DNA of 64,000 nt, from contig BSBM01000904.1 in assembly GCA_027924585.1 (NCBI GenBank), positions 14,978,501-15,042,500 of the forward strand, read 5' to 3'. Within the stretch, counting starts at the first letter, position 1. The number at the start of each line of letters is the position of its first letter. Below the pieces are notes generated by a model, which ran no database searches, had not been told where the DNA came from, and was given only the letters and a program-made list of their open reading frames with translations. Positions 55,521 to 64,000 of this stretch are shown piece by piece. This stretch comes from Larix kaempferi (taxonomy: Eukaryota; Streptophyta; Pinopsida; Pinales; Pinaceae). Made by a program: the position numbers and the translations under genes.

Positions 55521-57744
55521 AATATTGTAACTAGTAACAAAATTGTTATCTTTTAATTCATATTATAAAATATTATGAAGGTTTGAGTTTTTAATCCATA
55601 TAAGTTAAAAAAAAATCCTTTTAATAATTTTAAGTAAATGATGATGAATTAAAAGTCTTCAAATGATGAAGAAGATAAATATTAAGAAAATAATAAAATG
55701 TAAATAATAAATAACAAATATATCATATAGCATTTTTTTCAATTTATCTTTTTCAACTTTCTTTATAACCAAATTAGTATCTTTCTCATCAATCATTTGA
55801 GAAAAAATAGTTAGCATAAAAAATACTTCATAATCAGTTGAGAAAAAGTAGTTAGCATAAAAAAATACGTATCCAAACTAAAAATGTAACATCTAATGAC
55901 AACTCTAACACCTAGGGGTGTAGCCCACATTTCAAGAAATTTCATTAGCCATTAGGTTGTAAATTGATCAACTTTTGAATTTTAAGTTCCCATATGTTTA
56001 TGGCTTCTTGGTTTAAATTTTCACCATCTAGCCGTTTGCACTTGGAGATGTTGGAATGATACATGAGATTTTGCTTCATGATTTGAATTATGTCAATGTA
56101 CGACTTAGTTTATGTGATTCTTTTCATGCAATTACTTTTATATAACTATGATTTTACACAATTTAATTAATTAGTTAGTCAATGGCTCACTTTTAAATCA
56201 ATTTATTATATATAATGATTTCATTACACTTAGCTAAAAGCATTAAATCAATTTATAAAATAGACTAATATGACTACCTAATTTGAAATCTTACCATTTA
56301 TATAATTAGAGATGTTAGAATCATGTGACCTTTTGCTTTATGATTATAGTTCTATGAGCTTTAGATTTAGAGCTCTGGTGACCCTTTTATATTGGTTCTT
56401 TTCTGAAATCACAATTTTAAACCATCTAATTGGTTAGTTATGCTATGCCTTATTACTAAATTCATTATTAGGTGTAATGATTTCCATGCAGTTTTATATC
56501 TTTGATGTATTTTTTTTTCCACCACAAAAATTGAAATCGAAGCACAACACAAAATAATCAAATTTATCTATTGTACAAACACTAAAATCAATGTGATATA
56601 CTAAGAGAAATGAGCGTGTGATAAGGAGCACTCAAATTGCATGTATCTATTGATAGAGTGAACAAATGAAATGAATATTTTCATTATTATGATGATCTTA
56701 ACCATTTCATAATATAGGAATCAGCTTAGAATCATAAATCATGATTGTTAAAGTTGTGGAGTTAGATTTTGGTCAGAATTAGAGAAAAAATGGCTCATGT
56801 AACTAAATAATTGATTGAAAATTATCCTAAACTTTATGCAATATAATGAATAATGAAATCAATATACTTGAAACTTTAATTCTAAAAGACTGCTTAAGGG
56901 TGAAAACACGAAGTTGGGTAACACTTTTGGCTTGTTTTTTACAAACAAAACTGCTAAATTTTATGTTTTTCAACTTCGACCTCTTCAAACCCATATCTCC
57001 CTTAGGAATTTCAACTTGAAGTAAACACAAAGGTTTTAGAGAATTGAATTAGAGTTCTACTCGTATTTTTTTTAATTTTTTTTATGGACATATTGTGGGA
57101 CAAATTTGGTGCATACCAATGGCATATACTTGAAAATTTTAGTTATGGATAATGAGTGACCTGTGTGGACATCGTTTTTTTGATAGATGGTTATTCATTT
57201 TAGGGAAAAAACTTGTATGCTCATAATTTGCACACACTAAACTTGTTCATGGACTATATTTTGAGTTTTTTAAGACTTTGGGACTATTTTTTATTATTTA
57301 TCGAAACAACATATGTTCAGAAAATGGTGCATTATCGACACACGTTGGTGAGCTTCAATTTTCTTTTGAGTGTGACTCTTATTGGAAAAAGTAAAAGTAC
57401 CATTTCTGAAGAGGACGAGCCAATTATGATCTCTGTGAATATTTCAAATATTTTGGTGTTGTCTTTGTTATGATATTGAATTTTCATTTCGGGTGATTTT
57501 CAGAGTAACAAAATTCTTAAGGGATAAGGTTTAGGAAAAAATTATTAATAAATAGAAATTCAAATTGAAATGGAACAATTATTATATCATTGGAAACTAG
57601 ATTCAAAGATAAATCCATTGCTACCAAGTCCGACAAATAATATTTAAAATTTGCAGGGGTTTGGGCTTGCTGAAGTTGCAGGTTCCAGAAAGATGCCAGA
57701 TATTTTCGCATGTTTTGTTGACCATAAAATCTCAGCCAAAAAAA
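55521..57744. other. Non-coding region with a weak internal duplication
   Basis: No gene recognised. Two diverged segments, about 56045-56230 and 56310-56490, share GAGATGTT, TTTTGCTT and AATTTAATTAATTAGTTAG-like words in order, suggesting an old tandem duplication. Short open frames near 56830-57470 have no recognisable motif. Confidence 0.4.
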
Positions 57745-57990
57745 TATCTTCCAAACTCTCGGCCTAGAGTTTAGTTCAAACTCTCATTCGAGAGTTTTTT
57801 TAAAATGCAGCGCGGTGATTGGTTCAAACTCTCGGACTAGAGTTTTTTTAAACTTTCGACCGAGAGTTTGAACTCTCAAAACTCTCGGCCTAGTGTTTTT
57901 TAAACTCTCGGCCTAGAGTTTGAGATTGACTTTCTTTCTCCTTTTCATCCACGCACCCTCTTTTTTTTTCACTCCGTTGTCACGGAATTG
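57745..57990. repeat. AACTCTCGGCC inverted-word cluster, copy 2
   Basis: AAACTCTCGGCCTAGAGTTT occurs several times with variants between 57755 and 57925, alternating with CGAGAGTTT, so the strand can fold back repeatedly. It is followed by CACTCCGTTGTCACGGAAT, matching the order seen after copy 1 at 30905-31160. Both copies follow TTTTGTTGACC at a similar distance. Confidence 0.7.
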
Positions 57991-58659
57991 TTTCCCAGCT
58001 TCACGTTTTCACCCTTAAATCTTAGGTTTTAACTTAATTAATACTTAAAGCACGTTCAAATATCCTCCTTGTTCCTTGTTGTAAAGTAAAAAAATGAATA
58101 AAAACAATATTAAATATATATTGATAGTAGATTACCAACATTACTTAATTGATACATGCATTATTCATCTTCATTATCCATGTTCTTTCCCTTCTTTCCT
58201 TTCTTCTAATATTTTCCTTATAATTTAATAAACTTTGAACCTACTCCACCAATAGTCAAATCTAACCCAAGATACTCTCCTCAATTCATGAATTCGAGAC
58301 TTGTAATAGTCATATATTATATCCACACATGTTCAAACCAATATCTACGTGACACTCCCCTTCATCTTGCAGCGGTGCGTGCACTGTTTATATCTGTGTT
58401 GAGATAAATGCTCATCATTTAGTGCATAGTGCATAGTCTCGACCCTTGCATTCAATGATAAGCTTGGCAACCGACGTTATTGGAAGTGAAATTATGCTTT
58501 CTCGATTGAATGAATTGTGCTCGCTTGAAGGAAAAACGCATCCATGCGAAAGTTGAGTGACTAACTTTGATTATGTAGAATGCATAAGTTTTATGCTTCG
58601 ATTTACATGAAGTCACAATTCCATTAATATTAAGATTATAGTTTTAGTTGAGTTCAATA
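57991..58659. other. Unassigned sequence before the Copia
   Basis: No gene. It ends at the Copia 5' LTR. Confidence 0.5.
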
Positions 58660-59085
58660 TGTTGGGATGTGAATACTGTTATAGTTCCTAGGTTTTTTTT
58701 CATGAACAATTGTGTAACACTTGGAAACAAATCATTTTTTGGAATCAGTGGCTAAGTGGCTAGGTATAAAGATATGAGTGGGTAACAACTCATTCTAGGG
58801 AATGAGGGGTTACGTCCATTGTGTTCCAATACCACTTGATGGTTTAGGGTTTTTTGATACTATGAGATCAAGTATATATAGGACTATTTTTGTAGTTCTC
58901 TTGTAACAATTACCAGCTTTGTTTTAAGAAAGGCCTAAGAAAACCCACCTTTTTGTGGATGTAGTCATATGTAATATTTCAAACCATGTTAATTGTTAGT
59001 GTTTCTATGTGTTTTGTTTTTTTTTAACTTTTTTATTTTTATTTATTTAAGTGCAATACATTTGTTTATGTTATTATTTCTAACA
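58660..59085 (+). repeat. Copia 5' LTR, 426 bp
   Basis: Complete LTR that serves as reference for the interrupted LTR at 8451-8710 plus 15305-15409. It contains TATATATAGGACTATTTTTG near 58873, a possible TATA region. Confidence 0.88.
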
Positions 59086-60444
59086 ATTGGTATCAAAACA
59101 AGGTTTTATGTTAGCACTTGCAAAATGGAAGAGACAAACAAATGGAAAATAGAGAAATTCTCAAGACATAATTTTGGAATGTGGAGGTTGCAGTTGGAAT
59201 CCCTTTTGATCCAAAAGGACCTTTCAGTGATGCTGGAATGGAAATAAAAAAATCCAACTACAATGCCAATTGAAAATTGGGACAAACTAGATCAAAAGGT
59301 TGTTGCTACGATCATTCTCTCTTTATCATGTAATGTCTTGTTCAATGTCTCAACACAGAAGACAATAAAGGGATCATGGGATAATCTATCAGACCTCCAC
59401 TGAGATTCCCTTTACATCAAACAAGGTATTTTTAATGAAGAAATTGTTCAATTTAAAGATGCAGGAAAGCAGTATGATCACAAATCGCCTGAATGAATTC
59501 AATATGTTGATTAGCCAATTATTGTCAGTAGGCATCACATTGGAATATGTTGTTGTGTTCATTGCCTAATAGCTGGGAAGAAGTTGTTATGGTTGTTAGT
59601 AAGTTGGTATCTAGCTCAATTTATGGATCTGGTAAGAAGGGAAGCATGTTAAAATTTGATGATGGTGTTAGGGTTCTTCTCACATAGGACATGAGAAGGA
59701 AAAATCAAGCTACATCATCAGGAGATGATTTGGTAGCTAGCAGTAGAGGGAGAACACAAGAATGAAGGAAGAATAATCATAGGGGAAGGTCAATACATAT
59801 ATGAGTAATCTAGGAAAAATTCATTGGAAGGCAATGAAATGGATTCTTAGATATATGAAAGGCACATCAAATCATTGATTGAAGCTCATAGGGGAGTACG
59901 CACAATTGCAAGGATATGTAGAGTAAGACATTGCTAGTGGCTTAGATTGAAGACTCTCTACAACTGGGTATGTGTTCAAATTGGTAGGAGCATCAATTGG
60001 TTGGATTTTTAGGTTATAGAAGGTGGTGGCTCTTTCAACTACTAAAGAATAATATATTGCAATCACAAAAGTAGATAAGAAAATGTTGTGCTTGTAGAGG
60101 CCATCATCTAAATTGGGTATTAGACACAAGGAATTTGTGTTATACACTGATAGAAAAAGCACTATACTTTGGCAAAAAATACAATATTTCATTGATGGAC
60201 AAAGCACATAGATTTATAATATCATTTTATTTGAAGTATCCTCGAGCAAAGAAAGATGAGGTTGGAGAAGATACATACTAATATGAGTTTTGTAGATGCA
60301 TTTACCAAGGTTGTTCCAAAAGAGAAGTTGGAGTTCTGCAAAGCTTCTCCTGGTCTAGTAAAAATGTGACAATAGGCCATAGAAAGAAGGTAAAATATCT
60401 GAGCATGGTTGCAAGAAACATGAATCAGACTTCAAGTGGGAGAT

Positions 60445-60908
60445 TGTTGGGATGTGAAGCCCAATTTAGAGGACTGTTATAGTTCCTAGGTTTTTATTTC
60501 ATGAACAATTGTGTAACAACTGGAAAAAAAAATCATTCCTTAAAGTTGGTGGCTAGATGTAAGGTATGAGTTGGTAACAAGTCATTCTTGGGAATAGGTG
60601 GATTATGCCATTGTATTCCAATACCACTTGATTGTTTAGGGTTTTTTGATACTATGAGATCAAGAATATATAAGACTTCTTTTGTATTCCTCTTTTAAAA
60701 ATTATCAACAACATTTTAAGAAGGGCCTAGAGAATACCTGCTTTCTTGTGGATGTAGCCATATGTAATATGGAGAACCATTAAAGAATTCATCTTTACAA
60801 AGTAGTGAACCATGTTAATTGTTAGTGTCTTTGTGTGTGTCTTTTTTTCTCTTTGTTTATTTATGCTTATTTAAGTGCAATACATTTGTCTTTGTTATTG
60901 CTCCTAAC
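60445..60908 (+). repeat. Copia 3' LTR
   Basis: It shares start and order with the 5' LTR but carries several indels, including extra bases near 60460 and 60780. It ends near CTCCTAAC at 60908, where the 5' LTR has TAACA. No exact target-site duplication was seen. Confidence 0.82.
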
Positions 60909-62634
60909 GTAATATCATTTGCAAGACATGATATTGCTAGTTAACATTTATGTACCTATCATTAATATTTGTAGGTGATGGTGGCATTAATGTTCCTAAT
61001 TGCATGAAATTGTTGTGGTTTACTAGAATGTGTTGTGTGATATTGGTGTTTCAGGTTCTCATCATTGTTAAAGCATGGTTATGTCCATACTGTATTTTCT
61101 TGAAAAAAAAATTGGAGCATTAAAGGAATCCCTTGCATCTCGATGCATGGGTTGTTGTACTAGAGAAAGATCTTGGTTTGGGATGGAGAGAGTAATATAT
61201 AAGCATCAAAAAAAATTCGAAAGATTATATTCAAGTAATCAGAGTCTACCTTAAATATGATGTACTTAATTGAAATAGCTAATAGATCTCTTAATTAAAT
61301 TGTTTGTACAATTGTAAATCTTAACGGGGTTAAAAACATGTGTTTCCTTCTAAGAGTTCATAGGTTCAAATCTGAAGGAGGTAGGGCATGTACACCTCTG
61401 TAAAATTTGGCACTTAGAGGAGGTCCCTTATCCAACAAACAATGTGGTCCATACACCAAATTGGTAATTGGTGTCTTGCTTGATTGTGCACTTAAAAATA
61501 GATGATGATAATGATAATTAAAAGTATAAATCATATTTAATCTTTTAATAATATGAATTAATATTTTGTAAGCATAATGTATCAATGAATTTGTATATAA
61601 AGTTCATGATGGCCCATTATATCTGCTAGCTTAAGGTGTTCGATTACAGTCATCTAATTGTTGGCATGCCCATCCTAGAGTAGCAGGCTACTCCATAGTA
61701 AATTTTTACTCCATAATAGTAAAACAAGCGATAGCAGGCTACTCCATAGTAAATTTTGACTCCATAATAATAAAACAAGCGAGACATAGACTTGAGAGGC
61801 ATCAAATGTGTAATGGTCTTCCATTATTGGCATCAAAAATTTGTTACACTAAGATTTAAAAATTTTAACACTGTAAATTAATTTAAAACAGTAGTATTAC
61901 ATCTAATCCTCGTATTGGCGCTTTGTGATCAAATTCATAGACAATCAAACATAAAACTATGAAACTACATATAAAACAGTAGAAATGGTTCACATTTTAT
62001 TGTCCTTCATTTGATAAATAAACAAGTGCAATCATTAGTTCTGTTTCCAAAAACCAAGAGAACATGTAACATTGGTTGTTGCATATAATCCGTTGGTGTT
62101 AACATTGTATAGAGCATTTGATTGGGATAGGTAATATTCAAGAGTAAGTTTGAACATTTGATGGGATCAGTCAGCTATGGGATCCACTCTGCGCATAAAC
62201 ACGAGAAGTCTTTTGATGTTTTTCTATGTTCTTTCTTTTCTCCTGACCTCGTTAGTCCTCATGCCTTCCATTCGCTATGATTAAGTTTCCACCACGGTGC
62301 TTCAGCTCTGCAGTGTAACACCGTGATTCGATTCAAGTTTTTGAGTTCAGGAGAATTTCTTCAATTATGAAAGGTGTTTTTTAAGCTTCATATCCACTGT
62401 TTTTTGAATCGTGACCTTACACAAGAAGTGTCTTAACAGTAGACCCATTTAGTGTCTATTCTACGCTTCATGGACAAATATAGAAGAAAAGTTGTTTTTA
62501 TGGTCGGGCCAACAATTTCATAGCATTGTTAGAGTCATTAATTGTCTCACAAATTTGATTAATTATCTCAAATTTTTACATCGATTGTTACACTGATATG
62601 TGCATATATCTTAGAATTTGGGGTGGACTGCCAT
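60909..62634. other. Mostly unassigned, one SINE-like candidate
   Basis: No gene. 61330-61480 has a B-box-like string (TAGGTTCAAATCTGAAGG at about 61360) and a downstream segment rich in GGAGGT and GGTCC words, possibly a tRNA-derived SINE; no clear A box or poly(A) was found. The rest has no recognised features apart from the 51-bp duplication listed separately. Confidence 0.4.
61681..61782. repeat. 51-bp tandem duplication
   Basis: The unit TAGCAGGCTACTCCATAGTA and following bases occurs at 61681 and 61732 with only two or three differences. Confidence 0.88.
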
Positions 62635-62960
62635 CTATGCTTTTCCTAGATTGAAGGAGGATGGAACAAGTGTACTGTCTAGATTGATTTTATGGTAGTC
62701 GTTCAAAATAAAAATAAAAATAAAACTAGTAGTTGATGCATAGATAACTCGTAGCTCATTCATGCATGGATAACACGTAGAGACAACATATTTAACTAAA
62801 GAAGGTAACAAGTAGCTGAGGCATAGACAACAAGTGATTACAACTAACCATGGAGAACAAGTAACAGATAACTTGTTCATGGCACTTAACTTGTAACCTA
62901 TTGGTATTCACCGACCACAAATTAAGTGGTTATGCTAGTATTAAAATTTTGATTAATAGA
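62635..62960 (-). repeat. Dispersed repeat, inverse of 6540-6790
   Basis: Its reverse complement follows 6540-6790 closely: AACAAGTTATCTGTTACTTG, then TTAGTTGTAATCAC, TTATCCATGCATGA and TATGCATCAACTACTAG. It shows that the repeat in the LBD intron is an interspersed family. Confidence 0.6.
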
Positions 62961-63064
62961 TAGAATTTAGGCATCTCAAAGTCACGAAGGTTATTGTCAG
63001 ATGCTCATCAAGTGATGTAATTCCAACATTGAATGACTCGTCGTGCTGGTAGAGGGATGAGAGA

Positions 63065-63357
63065 GTGTTGTTCTCAACCATGCCTCTATCAATTTCATAG
63101 CATTGTTAGAGTTATTAATGGTCTCATAAGCGAGGGGGTGTTGTTCTCCACAATGCCTCTCCAACAATTTCATAGCATTGTTAGAGTCATTAATTGTTTC
63201 ATAAGTGAAGGAGTGTTGTTCTCAACAATGCCTCTCTAACAATTTCATAGCATGGTTAGAGTCATTAATTGTCTCATAAGCTAGGGAGTGTTGTTTTCAA
63301 CCATGTTTCTTTAACCGGTTCCTAGCAGTGTTAGAGTCATTACTTGTCTCATATATT
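63065..63357. repeat. Minisatellite, ~75-bp unit, four copies
   Basis: Units start at GTGTTGTTCTC-like words at 63065, 63138, 63213 and 63288 and contain AATTTCATAGCATTGTTAGA and GTCATTAATTGTCTCATAAG. An isolated half unit lies at 62508-62555. Flanking words (GATGCTCATCAAGTG, GTAATTCCA, CATTGAATGACT) recur at 63000-63040 and 63775-63840, so a larger unit may exist. Confidence 0.9.
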
Positions 63358-64000
63358 TTATTAATGGTAGAATTTAGGCATCTCAAAGTCGTAATTTCAT
63401 CATGATATCTCATAATTCTAAACTTGAGGGGAGGGTTGAGATTAGGATGTTGGTATTCCTTTTATGCATTTTGGTTTGGAGAGTTTTGGTTGTGATTTTC
63501 AAATTCAAGTTTTTTAAAGTTAGGATTTGAGATTTTGCAGTAGAAACAAAACAAAACTCCTTTATTGAACAAGTAAAATGTTTGAACATTAAATGCAAAA
63601 TAATGTTAACACAATAATAAGAAAACAAACTAATAATTTTTAGAAGAGTAAAGAAAAATAATTATATAAAAAACTTTGCTCACCATAGATGAAATTTGTT
63701 CTCCTCAGCTAATGAATATTGTGTGATGCTCATTAAGTGGTGTAATTCCATGCATTGAAATTTTTCTTCTTCCTTCTCAATGAATTATTATTGTGTGATG
63801 CTCATCAAGTGGTGTAATTCCATGCATTGAATGACTTGTGGTGCTAGTAGATGGGCAAGGGAGTGTTGTTCTCAACAAACAAACAAAAAAATTCCTTGGG
63901 TTTTGAATGAATGAAACTTTTGTCCCTTGAATGAATGAAGAGAAAGCTATGGAATATGTTGTTTTTTATGAACATGTAAGTCTTACAGCCACATGTGTTA
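63358..64000. other. Unassigned end of the window
   Basis: Non-coding. TGTGATGCTCATTAAGTGGT (63723) and TGTGATGCTCATCAAGTGGT (63793) form a short direct repeat related to 63000. 63403-63660 resembles 50630-50870 (GAGGGGAGGGTTGAGATTAG, then AAAACAAAACAAAACTCC-like words), suggesting another dispersed repeat. Confidence 0.45.

Larger units (their letters stand above)
58660..60908 (+). mobile_element. Internally deleted Ty1/Copia with both LTRs
   Basis: The 5' LTR at 58660-59085 starts TGTTGGGATGTGAA and ends TTTCTAACA. The primer-binding site TGGTATCAAAAC is at 59088. Gag starts at 59126 (MEETNKWKIEKFSRHNFGMW; RLQLESLLIQKDLSVMLEWK) and decays by about 59770. The sequence then jumps to the RNase H part (IHWKAMKWILRYMKGTSNH at about 59815; LSTTGYVFKLVGASIGW), and ends with a polypurine tract (AAGTGGGAGAT) at 60434. 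The 3' LTR at 60445-60908 starts TGTTGGGATGTGAA. Protease, integrase and most of the RT, about 3 kb, are missing. The LTRs have diverged noticeably, so the insertion is not recent. Confidence 0.9.

Noticed and set aside
63033-63239. 68-codon frame with internal repeats
   Set aside because: It is a translation of the 75-bp minisatellite; the unit happens to stay open in one frame.

Overview
The window looks like a repeat-dominated stretch of a large plant nuclear genome, most probably a gymnosperm and plausibly a conifer. This is inferred from four things: degenerate Ty1/Copia and Ty3/Gypsy elements, several LINE lineages with plant-type RNase H domains, fragments of the land-plant LOB-domain (LBD) gene family, and a Penelope-like element with a GIY-YIG nuclease. 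GIY-YIG Penelope elements are rare in plants and were described from conifers. No intact single-copy host gene is visible; nearly every reading frame is transposon-derived or broken. No tRNA, rRNA or CRISPR feature was recognised.

Layout. 1-5640: two copies of one defective Copia pol fragment around a candidate Gypsy LTR and a LINE RNase H remnant. 5640-8062: an LBD pseudogene with both exons. 8343-15455: a Gypsy integrase scrap joins a Copia LTR that is split by a nearly complete 6.6 kb minus-strand LINE (poly(A) tail, target-site duplication, two abutting ORFs and an extra 3' ORF). 15764-22167: a tandem gag-only LTR retrotransposon array with three LTRs, carrying an antisense RING-H2 retrocopy. 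22168-24525: a minus-strand Copia cut by that array. 25141-27300: a decayed plus-strand Gypsy gag-protease. 27731-30690: a 3 kb palindrome with homopurine/homopyrimidine arms.

31968-37890 and 40402-47693 are diverged copies of one segment, each with an LBD first exon, a GGGTAC-rich inverted-repeat element and a GC-rich island holding an unknown reading frame. Between them lie a LINE RT remnant and an LBD second exon. 47927-55520 holds two more LBD remnants, three LINE/PLE remnants and local tandem duplications. 58660-60908 is an internally deleted Copia with both LTRs. The last 3 kb carry a 75-bp minisatellite and an inverted relative of a repeat found in the first LBD intron.

The history is nested: Copia LTR, then LINE; Copia, then gag-only array, then RING retrocopy. 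One LBD-containing unit has been repeatedly copied, inverted and eroded. The likeliest novel items are the Penelope-like element, the third ORF in the LINE, the gag-only array with its rearranged junction, the giant palindrome and the unidentified GC-rich island.
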